A program made the position numbers and the translations under genes. The notes beneath the pieces were generated by a model, which made no database searches, was not told the DNA's origin, and saw nothing but the letters and a program-made list of their open reading frames with translations. From contig NZ_JBHYDM010000002.1 of assembly GCF_051860665.1 (NCBI RefSeq), forward strand, positions 310,001-374,000: DNA of 64,000 bases, read 5' to 3'. This stretch comes from Falsiroseomonas sp051860665. GTDB lineage: Bacteria > Pseudomonadota > Alphaproteobacteria > Acetobacterales > Acetobacteraceae. Below, in pieces: positions 1 through 7,591 of this stretch; positions within the stretch are counted from its first letter, which is position 1, and each line of letters begins with the position of its first letter.

Positions 1-984
1 ATCGGTGCCGCCGATGGCGCAGAGCACGCCCAGCAGCTGTCCCGCGCGGGTCCAGAAGCGCGCGAGTTCCGCCGCATCGGCGGCGTGGCGATGCGTGATG
101 AAGGCGACCCAACCATAGCCCTGGCGCGGCAGGCAGCGCGGCACCGCCCCTTCCAGATCCAGCCCCCGGCCGCAGAGATCCCGCAGCAGGACGGCGAAGC
201 CCAGGTCGAGCCGCAGGTCGCGCGGCTTGTAGACGACCCGCCGATGGTCCGCGAAGCGCAGCAGCACCACCATCCGCCCGCCATCATGCGGGTCCGCATC
301 CGTGGTCTCGAGCGCCTCGGGCGGGCCGGGTTCGGTGCCGAGGAAATCCGCCAGGATCGCGGCATCCTCGGCCAGCCGGTCCAGCATCTCCGTCAGGGCC
401 GCGGTCCAATTGGCGCAGCAGCGCGCCATCAGCCGCGCCAGCACAGGATGGGCCAGCAGCGCCTGCCGCAGCGGATCCGCGGCATCGGCCTGCCCGGCCA
501 GGGCCTCGCCGGCCATGCGGCCCAGCAGGCGCAGCAGGTCGCGCTGCAGCGGCGCGAGCGCGGCCGGCGCCGCGCCGAGGGCGCGCAGCCGGCGCAGCGG
601 GGCCCGGCTGGCCTGGGCCACGATCGGGGCCAGCAGGGCCGCATGGGGCAGGCCCTCGGCCAGGGCGGCCAGCTCGGCCAGGATCGCCGGCTGCGCCGGC
701 GCGAGCAGCCCCGCGAGGGTATTGATCCAGTCGGGCAGCCGCGCCTGGTCGGCGAGCCGCACCGGCGCCAGGCGGGCCGCGGCCTGGGCGGGGTCCAGGC
801 CGCGCCAGCGCAGCACACGTTCGAAGACCGCGACATCCCCCTTGGCCACATGCTGCCGCCACTGCGCCAAATGGTGGGCCACGGCGAGCGGATCCGCGAC
901 GGGCACCAGCCCCGCCGCGTCCCGCTCCGCCGGCCAGCTCGCGGCGGCGGCGAGCCGGGCTCGCTCGCTGGCGGAAAGGCTCAT
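1..984 (-). CDS. Class II lanthipeptide synthetase LanM, N-terminal dehydratase part (truncated by window edge)
   Basis: This frame is open for 328 codons and runs off the left edge of the window, so only the N-terminal part of the protein is seen. It reads MSLSASERARLAAAASW at its start. It contains DADPHDGGR, then VVYKPRDLRLD with Lys253, a conserved YGWVAF, and ends exactly at GGTD with Asp328. This order (acidic-GGR, KPR, YGWV, GGTDxHxEN) is characteristic of the LanM dehydratase (DUF4135) domain, which phosphorylates and eliminates Ser/Thr in a precursor peptide. Lys253 and Asp328 sit at nearly the same places and spacing as CylM Lys274 and Asp347. The C-terminal LanC-like cyclase domain and the rest of the active site must lie outside the window. 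The ATG follows 19 bp after the upstream oxidoreductase gene on the same strand, so the two are probably cotranscribed. No precursor peptide gene is visible here. The family call is firm; the product and its activity are unknown. Confidence 0.88.
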   Translation of the reverse strand, partial: MSLSASERARLAAAASWPAERDAAGLVPVADPLAVAHHLAQWRQHVAKGDVAVFERVLRWRGLDPAQAAARLAPVRLADQARLPDWINTLAGLLAPAQPAILAELAALAEGLPHAALLAPIVAQASRAPLRRLRALGAAPAALAPLQRDLLRLLGRMAGEALAGQADAADPLRQALLAHPVLARLMARCCANWTAALTEMLDRLAEDAAILADFLGTEPGPPEALETTDADPHDGGRMVVLLRFADHRRVVYKPRDLRLDLGFAVLLRDLCGRGLDLEGAVPRCLPRQGYGWVAFITHRHAADAAELARFWTRAGQLLGVLCAIGGTD

Positions 985-1003
985 CGGACAGGCCGGGCCC
1001 GGC

Positions 1004-2125
1004 TCAGCTCCACCTCCAGATCACCTTGCCGAAGCGCGCCGGATCGACGAAGGAACGCGCCAGGAAGCCGGCGGGGTCGGCTTCGTGCACGCTGTCGATC
1101 ACCACCGGCAGGCGGCCGGTCGCGTGCTCGGCGATGGCCCTTTGCAGATCCTCCGTCTGGCCGATGCAATTGCCGATGATCGAGAGGTTCATCTGCATGA
1201 CGCGCGTCATCAGGGACCCGCCGGCCTGGCGGGGCGGCGCGGCCTGCCGCGGCACCGGCGACTGGTTCTCGAAGCCGCAGGTGATGTAGCGCCCGCCGGA
1301 GCGCAGCAGCGGGATGGTGTGGGTCAGCCAGAGATCCGAGAAAGGATCGATCACCGCATCGTAGCCGCCTTCCGCCGCCAGCAGCGCGAGCACCTCCGCC
1401 CGCTCGCTCAGCGGCGGGCCGGCGGGCTGATGGACCAGCAGGTGGCGGATCCCGAGGCGCTCGAGCGCTTCGCGATGCCGTCCACCCCGGCTGAGCCCAT
1501 CCACCACCACCCCCGCCGCGCGCAGCATCGCGATGGCGAAGAGCGAGGTGTTGGAGGTCGGCGCCGTGACCAGGGCGCGGGCGCCGGGCGCGAGCGACAG
1601 GCGCCGCAGCATCGAGGCCACGGTCTGCCCGCCGATGGAAAATCCCGCGGCATGGACAGGCGACATCGCCTGCGGCACCGGCAGCAGCTTCGCCTGGTGC
1701 AGCACATGCCATTCGCGGGAGGCGTGGTTGGTCGGGATGCCGGCGAGGAGCCCTGCGACACCGCTCTCCGGCCAGGCGCCATTGCCGATCACCATCCCAC
1801 CGGGCGCGAGACCCGTGACGGCCGGCCCCACCGCCTCCACCCGCGCGCAGAATTCCGAGCCGAGCGCGTAGCTCCAATCCTCATGCGGCGCGTGCAGCGC
1901 GGCGCGCAGGCCCAGGGCGCGATCCCGGAAATTGACCGAGAAGGCCAGCACGCGGAGGAGCACAAGCTCGGCCTGCGCCGGGTCGGCCGGATCGAAATGC
2001 GGGCGCGGGCGCCGCAGGATGCCGCAGGACAGGGCCTGCCCATCGAGATGGAACACGCCCGGCTGCTCGACCGCCCCTTCCCGCAGAAGGCCCGGGCCGA
2101 ACAGGGCAAGCGCGCGCATCGTCAC
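1004..2125 (-). CDS. MDR-superfamily (quinone oxidoreductase/alcohol dehydrogenase-like) reductase upstream of lanM
   Basis: The 373-residue protein has the medium-chain dehydrogenase layout. A GroES-like N-terminal half contains FSVNFRDRAL (about residue 60) and ALGSEFCARVEAVGP, and a Rossmann-like half starts near ALVTAPTSNTSLFAIAML. The usual GxGxxG nucleotide loop is replaced by APTSNTS, and the four structural-zinc cysteines of classical alcohol dehydrogenases are absent. The start is GTG with GGAG 7 nt upstream; an ATG two codons later is an alternative. It is the first gene of a probable two-gene unit with the LanM gene. MDR enzymes of the LanJA type reduce dehydroalanine in lanthipeptides to D-alanine, so a tailoring role is possible, but this rests on position alone. 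It could also be an unrelated quinone or enoyl reductase. Confidence 0.75.
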   Translation of the reverse strand: MTMRALALFGPGLLREGAVEQPGVFHLDGQALSCGILRRPRPHFDPADPAQAELVLLRVLAFSVNFRDRALGLRAALHAPHEDWSYALGSEFCARVEAVGPAVTGLAPGGMVIGNGAWPESGVAGLLAGIPTNHASREWHVLHQAKLLPVPQAMSPVHAAGFSIGGQTVASMLRRLSLAPGARALVTAPTSNTSLFAIAMLRAAGVVVDGLSRGGRHREALERLGIRHLLVHQPAGPPLSERAEVLALLAAEGGYDAVIDPFSDLWLTHTIPLLRSGGRYITCGFENQSPVPRQAAPPRQAGGSLMTRVMQMNLSIIGNCIGQTEDLQRAIAEHATGRLPVVIDSVHEADPAGFLARSFVDPARFGKVIWRWS

Positions 2126-2295
2126 GGCTGATCTCCGGTCGGCGGGGAAGGCGAGGCGATGATCGATTCGTCCGACATGCGGTTTTCACTGTCAAGGGAG
2201 CAGCACAGCCCAGGCCGCGGCCGCATCCCGGCACGAGCGCGCCGCCGGACAGCGCGCTTGCAAGGCCGTGCAGCGCATGACTAGGCTGGCGTCAC
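2126..2295. other. Divergent intergenic region, lan genes / ABC transporter operon
   Basis: These 170 bases separate the leftward lanthipeptide-type genes from the rightward transporter operon, so at least two promoters should lie here. I see no credible short precursor peptide on either strand and no copy of the GATATATC palindrome found upstream of the catabolic genes further right. The local sequence near 2180-2200 (gcggttttcactgtcaag) is the least GC-rich part. Confidence 0.4.
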
Positions 2296-3213
2296 ATGGT
2301 CCGTTTCCTCCTGCGCCGGCTCACCGTCGCGATCCTGGTGGCCCTGACGGTACTGACGCTGAGCTTCCTGCTCACGCGGCTCTCGGGCGACCTCGCCATC
2401 TCCATCGCCGGGCCGAATGCGACGCAGCAGGATGTGGAGCTGATCCGCCAGGCCTATGGGCTGAACCGGCCGCTGGCGCAGCAATATCTCGATTGGCTGC
2501 TGCGCGCCGTGCAGGGCGATTTCGGCGAGAGCTACTTCTTCAAGGACCGCGTCGCCAACCTGATCGCGCATCGCCTGCCCATCACCCTGACGCTGGGGCT
2601 TGTCGGGCTGGCGCTGGCGCTGGTCGTGGCGCTTCCGCTCGGCATCATCGCCGCGGTGCGGGAAGGCAGCTGGGTGGATCGCGGCGTGATGCTGGTGGCT
2701 CTGCTGGGCCAGGCCATGCCCTCCTTCTGGCTCGGGCTGATCCTGATGGTGGTGCTGGGGCTGAACCTCGGCTGGCTGCCGATCTCGGGCACCGGGGGAT
2801 GGAAGTACTATGTCATGCCCGGCATCGTACTGTCCTTCTCCGCCATCCCGTCGCTGATGCGGCTGACACGCAGCGGGATGATCGAGGCGCTGTCGTCCGA
2901 CTATATCCGCACGGCCCGCGCCAAGGGGTTGTCCCGGATTTCCATCCTGGTGAAGCACGGGTTCCGGAATGCGGCCATTCCGGTGGTCTCCATCGCCGCC
3001 GTGCAATTGGGCTTCATGCTGGGCGGCTCCATCGTGATCGAGACCGTCTTCGCCATGCATGGCGTCGGCTACCTGGCCTGGGAGAGCATCAGCAAGAACG
3101 ACTTCCCCGTGGTGCAGGCGGTGATCCTGGTGCTGGCGCTGATCTACATCGCGCTGACGCTGCTGGCGGATCTGCTGAACGCCGTGCTCGACCCGCGGCT
3201 GCGCACGGCGTGA
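2296..3213 (+). CDS. Oligopeptide/dipeptide ABC transporter permease (DppB/OppB family)
   Basis: This 305-residue inner-membrane protein starts with a membrane segment (FLLRRLTVAILVALTVLTL) and has about six predicted helices. The cytoplasmic EAA-type loop EALSSDYIRTARAKGL (about residues 195-210) docks on the ATPases. Length and order match DppB/OppB permeases, which import peptides, nickel or related solutes. It is first in a four-gene operon (permease B, permease C, ATPase D, ATPase F) whose genes overlap by 4 bp each. No binding-protein gene is in the operon. Two family-5 binding proteins are encoded immediately downstream on the opposite strand and are the natural partners. The substrate cannot be read from sequence. 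Confidence 0.93.
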   Translation: MVRFLLRRLTVAILVALTVLTLSFLLTRLSGDLAISIAGPNATQQDVELIRQAYGLNRPLAQQYLDWLLRAVQGDFGESYFFKDRVANLIAHRLPITLTLGLVGLALALVVALPLGIIAAVREGSWVDRGVMLVALLGQAMPSFWLGLILMVVLGLNLGWLPISGTGGWKYYVMPGIVLSFSAIPSLMRLTRSGMIEALSSDYIRTARAKGLSRISILVKHGFRNAAIPVVSIAAVQLGFMLGGSIVIETVFAMHGVGYLAWESISKNDFPVVQAVILVLALIYIALTLLADLLNAVLDPRLRTA

Positions 3214-4079
3214 GCGGGGCCGTCCTGCCCGGCCGCAGCGCCACACGGAGGCTGCTGCGCAACGCGACCTTCGTGATCGGCGCGCTGATCGTGGGGCTGG
3301 TGGTGGTGGTCGCGATCCTGGCGCCCTGGATCGCGCCCTATGATCCCTATGCCATCGACCTCGGCCGCCGCCTGGTGCCGCCCGCCTGGATGGAGGGCGG
3401 CACGACGGCCAATTGGCTGGGCACGGACCAGCTCGGGCGGGACTATCTGTCGCGTCTGATCTACGGCGCGCGGATCTCGCTGATCATCGGCGTCGCCACC
3501 GTCATCACCTCGGGCCTCATCGGCACCACGCTCGGCGTGCTGGGCGGCTTCTACGGCGGGCGCATCGACGATGTCGTGATGTTCCTGATCACGGCACGGC
3601 TTTCGATCCCGGTGGTGCTCGTGGCACTCGCCGTGGCGGGGCTGCTGGGCACCAGCTTCCTGCTGGTGATCCTGGTGCTCGGCCTGCTGCTGTGGGACCG
3701 CTTTGCCGTCGTCGCCCGCTCCACCACCATGCAGCTGCGCACCCTGGACTACGTGAGTGCCGCGTGGTGCGCGGGGTCGTCGCATGCCAGCGTGCTGCTG
3801 CGCGAAATCCTGCCCAATATCGCGACGCATCTGGCCGTGGTGGCGACGCTGGAAATGGCGCTGGCCATCCTGCTGGAGGCGGCGCTGTCCTTCCTCGGCC
3901 TCGGCGTGCCGGCCCCCCTGCCCTCCTGGGGCCTGATGATCTCGGAGGCGAAGGAATACATGTTCTTCACCCCCTGGGTCATCCTGGTGCCGGGCGTCGC
4001 GCTCTTCGTGCTGGTCTTCGGCGTGAACCTGCTGGGCGATGCGCTGCGCGACATGCTCGGCACGGATCTTTCGCGATGA
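3210..4079 (+). CDS. Oligopeptide/dipeptide ABC transporter permease (DppC/OppC family)
   Basis: The 289-residue protein is the second permease of the transporter. I place the start at GTG 3210, which overlaps the stop of the preceding gene (GTGA) and gives a short cytoplasmic N-terminus before the first helix (FVIGALIVGLVVVVAILAP). WLGTDQLGRDYLSRLIYGAR is the hallmark DppC motif after the first helix. The EAA loop near residue 190 reads SAAWCAGSSHASVLLREILP, where most relatives have A-x-LG-A-S; the Trp-Cys is unusual. Five further helices follow. The gene overlaps the next one by ATGA. Confidence 0.92.
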   Translation: MSGAVLPGRSATRRLLRNATFVIGALIVGLVVVVAILAPWIAPYDPYAIDLGRRLVPPAWMEGGTTANWLGTDQLGRDYLSRLIYGARISLIIGVATVITSGLIGTTLGVLGGFYGGRIDDVVMFLITARLSIPVVLVALAVAGLLGTSFLLVILVLGLLLWDRFAVVARSTTMQLRTLDYVSAAWCAGSSHASVLLREILPNIATHLAVVATLEMALAILLEAALSFLGLGVPAPLPSWGLMISEAKEYMFFTPWVILVPGVALFVLVFGVNLLGDALRDMLGTDLSR

Positions 4080-5035
4080 CCACGCTGCTGGAGGTGCAGG
4101 ACCTGCGCGTGACCTTCGGCGGCACGGCAGCCGTGCGCGGGGCGTCGCTCGCGGTGCAGAAGGGGGAGACGCATTGCCTGGTCGGCGAAAGCGGCTGCGG
4201 CAAATCCGTCACCTCGCTCGCCATCATGGGCCTGCTGGCGCGCGGCGGGCGGCGGGAGGCGACGGCGCTGCGCTTCGCGGGGCAGGAGATCGGCGGCTTC
4301 AACGAGCGGGAGATGTCCCGCCTGCGCGGCGACCGCATGGCGATGATCTTCCAGGAGCCGATGACCAGCCTCAACCCCGCCTATACGGTGGGCAGCCAGA
4401 TGACGGAGGTGCTGCGCCGGCACCGTGGCGCGACGCGCGCCCAGGCGGTGGACCGCGCGGCGGAGCTGCTCGGCCGCGTCGGCATCACGGCACCGGGGCT
4501 GCGGCTCGGGCAGTTTCCGCACCAGCTTTCGGGCGGGCTGCGGCAGCGCGTGATGATCGCCATGGCGCTGATGTGCGACCCCGAATTGCTGATCGCGGAC
4601 GAGCCCACCACGGCGCTGGACGTGACGGTGCAGGCGCAGATCCTGCGGCTGCTGGCCGGGCTCCAGCGCGACCTCGGCCTCGGCATCCTGCTGATCACGC
4701 ATGACCTCGGCGTGGTGGCGCGCATCGCGGACCGCGTCTCCGTCATGTATGCGGGCGAGGTGGTGGAATCCGCGCCGACGGCGGAGCTGTTCGCCCATCC
4801 GCGCCACCCCTATACGCGCGGGCTGCTGGCCTGCGTGCCGGTGCCGGGCAAGGTGAAGCGGGGCGATCCGCTGGGCAGCATTCCCGGCGTGGTGCCGCGC
4901 ATTCCGCCCGGGTTTCGGGGCTGCGCCTTCCGCGATCGCTGCGACCATGCCCAGGCCGCCTGCACCGGCCCGATCCCGCGCCAGCAGGCGGGGCCAGGGC
5001 ACGAGGTGCTGTGCACGCTGGACCTGGCGGCATGA
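4076..5035 (+). CDS. ABC transporter ATP-binding protein (DppD/OppD family)
   Basis: This 319-residue cytoplasmic ATPase carries Walker A GESGCGKS (about residues 38-45), a Q-loop, the signature LSGGLRQRV, Walker B LLIADEPTTALD and an H-loop ITHD. The C-terminal oligopeptide-transporter domain has the four-cysteine-type element CAFRDRCDHAQAAC near residues 280-295, which in related proteins binds an iron-sulfur cluster. The ATG start overlaps the preceding permease stop (ATGA), and its own stop overlaps the next start the same way, so translation is probably coupled along the operon. Confidence 0.94.
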   Translation: MTTLLEVQDLRVTFGGTAAVRGASLAVQKGETHCLVGESGCGKSVTSLAIMGLLARGGRREATALRFAGQEIGGFNEREMSRLRGDRMAMIFQEPMTSLNPAYTVGSQMTEVLRRHRGATRAQAVDRAAELLGRVGITAPGLRLGQFPHQLSGGLRQRVMIAMALMCDPELLIADEPTTALDVTVQAQILRLLAGLQRDLGLGILLITHDLGVVARIADRVSVMYAGEVVESAPTAELFAHPRHPYTRGLLACVPVPGKVKRGDPLGSIPGVVPRIPPGFRGCAFRDRCDHAQAACTGPIPRQQAGPGHEVLCTLDLAA

Positions 5036-5982
5036 CGCCGGCCATCGAGGTGCGCGATCTGCGCCGCATCTTCGATGTGCGCCAGGGGCTTTTCGCGCCG
5101 CCGCGCCAGGTGCGCGCGGTGGATGGCGTGTCCTTCGCCGTGCCGCCGGGCAGCGTGCTGGGTGTGGTGGGGGAAAGCGGCTGCGGCAAATCCACCCTGG
5201 CCCGCATGATCCTCGGCCTGCTGCCGCCCACCTCCGGGGAGGTGCTGGTGGATGGGCAGCGCCTGTCCAGCATGGATCGCAAGGCGCGCGCGCGGCTGAT
5301 CCAGCCGGTGTTCCAGGACCCCTTCTCCTCCCTGAACCCGCGCCGCCGGGTGCAGGATATCGTGGCCATGCCGCTGGTGGCGCAGGGCGACATCGATCGC
5401 GCGACGGTGGCGCGACGGGTGGCGGAGGCGCTGGAGCGCGTCGGTCTTTCCGCCGAACAGGGTGGGCGCTTCCCCTCCCAGCTCTCGGGCGGCCAGCGGC
5501 AGCGCGTGGCGATCGCGCGCGCGCTGGTGCTGCGGCCGCGCATCGTCATCTGCGACGAGCCGACCAGCGCGCTGGATGTCTCGGTGCAGGCGCAGATCCT
5601 GAACCTGCTGGATGAGCTGCGTCGCGACCTCGGCCTGACCTATCTGTTCATCAGCCACAACCTGGCGGTGGTGGAACACGTGGCCAGCGAGGTGGCCGTG
5701 ATGTATCTCGGCCGCATCGTGGAGCGGCAGGAGAGCGGGGCGCTCTTCGCCAATCCGCGCCATCCCTATACCCAGGCGCTGCTGGCCAGCGTGCTGACGC
5801 CGGAACCCGGGCTCGGCGTGCCGGATGTGGGTCTCGGCGACATCATGCCGGACCCGGCGAATGTGCCGTCCGGCTGCCGCTTCCACCCGCGCTGCCCGAA
5901 AGTCTTCGCGCCCTGCGCGACCGAGGTGCCGAGGCCCACCACCTACGCGGCGGGCCTCGTCGAATGTCACCTGGAAGGGTGA
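5032..5982 (+). CDS. ABC transporter ATP-binding protein (DppF/OppF family)
   Basis: The 316-residue second ATPase has Walker A GESGCGKST, Q-loop VFQDPFSSLNPR, signature LSGGQRQRVAIARAL, Walker B IVICDEPTSALD and H-loop ISHNL. The C-terminal oligopeptide-transporter domain holds CRFHPRCPKVFAPC. ATG at 5032 overlaps the stop of the DppD-like gene. This is the last gene of the operon: its stop is followed after one base by the stop of a solute-binding-protein gene on the other strand. The two ATPases and two permeases together form one complete importer apart from the receptor. Confidence 0.94.
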   Translation: MTPAIEVRDLRRIFDVRQGLFAPPRQVRAVDGVSFAVPPGSVLGVVGESGCGKSTLARMILGLLPPTSGEVLVDGQRLSSMDRKARARLIQPVFQDPFSSLNPRRRVQDIVAMPLVAQGDIDRATVARRVAEALERVGLSAEQGGRFPSQLSGGQRQRVAIARALVLRPRIVICDEPTSALDVSVQAQILNLLDELRRDLGLTYLFISHNLAVVEHVASEVAVMYLGRIVERQESGALFANPRHPYTQALLASVLTPEPGLGVPDVGLGDIMPDPANVPSGCRFHPRCPKVFAPCATEVPRPTTYAAGLVECHLEG

Positions 5983-5983
5983 G

Positions 5984-7516
5984 TCACTTCCACTTCGCCA
6001 GGTAGAAGCGCGGCAGCTCGTCCGGGAAGGCCTTGAAGTCGAGCGTGCGCGCGAAGGCATAGGTATTGACGTAGGTGTGCAGCGGCACCCAGTAGGCCTG
6101 TTCCGTGATGCGCTTGATGGCGGCGGAATAGGCGGCGTTGCGCACCGCCTCATCGGCGGAGGAGCCGCCCTCCACCAGCAGGCGCTGCAGCTCCGGGTCG
6201 CGGGCGTAGTCGTCGTTCGTGTCGCCGAAGAAGTTGGGCAGGATGGCGGAGACGTCGTTGATGGAATAGCTGCCCCAGCTGCCCATCGACATCGCCAGCT
6301 CGCCACGCCAGGCGCGCTGGATCTGCGCCGCCACCTGCAGCAGGTTCAGGCGCGCGCGGATGCCGACGGCCTGCAGATAGCTCTGCACCGCCTCGGACCA
6401 TTGGCGCGGCTGGACATAGCTGGTCAGCTCGATGTCGAAGCCGTTCGGATAGCCGGCCTCGGCCAGCAGCCGCTTCGCCTTGTCCGGGTTGTAGTCATAC
6501 TGCACGGCGGCATCGGCATTGCAGCCGAACTGCGTCGGGTAGCAGGGGGCCACCGGCACGCGGGACCCGCCGGTGACCAGACGCTCCGCGATCGTCGTGC
6601 GGTCGATCGCGTGCCACACCGCCTGGCGCACCTTCAGGTTCTTCATCGGATTGTCGCCGCTGCGGCCCGCCGCATCCAGGCTGAGATAGCCGATGCGCAT
6701 GGATTCCTGGCGCAGCGTCTGCAGGAAGGGAATGCGGTTGACGTTCGGCACCTGGTCCGGGTTCATGTTCCAGATCCAGTCCACGCGCTGCGCCAGCAAC
6801 TCCGTCAGCTCCGTCGCCGCATCGGTCACGAAGCGCACATTCAGGCGGCGGATCGCCGGCCTGCCCTTCGGGCCGCCCTGGTAGTAATCGTCGAAGCGTT
6901 CGTATTCCACGCCGCTGGCCACATCGAACTTCGTGATCCGGTAGGGCCCGGCGCCGACCGGCGCGCGGCCGTAGCCCTCGGCGCCCACCCTTTCGCGATA
7001 GGCCTGCGGCCAGATCGGCGTGACCAGCGCCAGGTAGTCCAGCGCCGCCGGCGTCGGCCGCTTCAGATGGATGCGCAGCTTGAAGTCGCCATCCGCCTCC
7101 GCACGGTCGATCCAGGCATAGTTGCTGGGCGTCGCGACGCGGGTTTCCGGGTTGGAGACGGTGTTGAGCGTGTAGACCGCATCCTTCGCGGTGAAGGGGC
7201 TGCCGTCATGGAACTTCACGCCCTGGCGCAGCGTGAATTCCAGCAGCATCGGGCTCACCCAGCGCCATTCGGTCGCCATCGCCGGCACCACGCGGAAGGT
7301 CTCGGGGTCCCGATGCACCAGCCCGTCCCAGGCCTGGTGACCGAGGATCAGGCCGGTGCGCTGGCTGTTGAAATAGGCGTCGATATTGGGCACTGCGTCG
7401 CGGAACACCAGGCGCAGCGTGTCCTGCGCCTTCTGCGCCTGCGCCTCCTGGCCCAGCAGCGTGATTCCACCCGCCGCCGCGAGGCCCTTGCCGAGCGTCC
7501 TGCGTCCGATCGTCAT
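5984..7516 (-). CDS. ABC transporter substrate-binding protein, family 5 (SBP_bac_5)
   Basis: This 510-residue periplasmic receptor begins with a Tat-like export signal (GRRTLGKGLAAAGG, cleavage probably after AQA near residue 28). It has the family motif VKFHDGSPFTAKDAVYTL near residue 103. Family members bind peptides, nickel, glutathione, opines or plant-derived compounds. It is the downstream gene of a two-receptor unit (with the gene at 7592-9166) and ends tail-to-tail with the transporter operon. Its Shine-Dalgarno GGGGAAG lies in the 3' arm of a 9-bp hairpin just upstream of the start, which may limit translation. The ligand is not known. Confidence 0.92.
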   Translation of the reverse strand: MTIGRRTLGKGLAAAGGITLLGQEAQAQKAQDTLRLVFRDAVPNIDAYFNSQRTGLILGHQAWDGLVHRDPETFRVVPAMATEWRWVSPMLLEFTLRQGVKFHDGSPFTAKDAVYTLNTVSNPETRVATPSNYAWIDRAEADGDFKLRIHLKRPTPAALDYLALVTPIWPQAYRERVGAEGYGRAPVGAGPYRITKFDVASGVEYERFDDYYQGGPKGRPAIRRLNVRFVTDAATELTELLAQRVDWIWNMNPDQVPNVNRIPFLQTLRQESMRIGYLSLDAAGRSGDNPMKNLKVRQAVWHAIDRTTIAERLVTGGSRVPVAPCYPTQFGCNADAAVQYDYNPDKAKRLLAEAGYPNGFDIELTSYVQPRQWSEAVQSYLQAVGIRARLNLLQVAAQIQRAWRGELAMSMGSWGSYSINDVSAILPNFFGDTNDDYARDPELQRLLVEGGSSADEAVRNAAYSAAIKRITEQAYWVPLHTYVNTYAFARTLDFKAFPDELPRFYLAKWK

Positions 7517-7522
7517 TGTCTT

Positions 7523-7548
7523 GCTTCCCCGTTTGAACCCGGGGAAGC
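7523..7548 (-). promoter_or_regulatory. Hairpin sequestering the ribosome-binding site of the 5984-7516 gene
   Basis: A perfect 9-bp inverted repeat, GCTTCCCCG / CGGGGAAGC with an 8-base loop, lies 7-32 bases upstream of the start codon. In the leftward mRNA the 3' arm contains GGGGAAG, the only good Shine-Dalgarno for the gene. It could reduce translation of the second binding protein, act as a processing or stability element between the two receptor genes, or be a partial terminator. There is no T-run. Confidence 0.5.
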
Positions 7549-7591
7549 CTAGGAACCACGCGCCCCCGAAGGCAAGCGGAGACAGGTGGCG

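Noticed and set aside
85..2131. Two long plus-strand open frames (364 and 609 codons) across the left edge
   Set aside because: They are antisense to the lanM and reductase genes, with Arg/Gln/His-rich low-information translations typical of GC-rich shadow frames.
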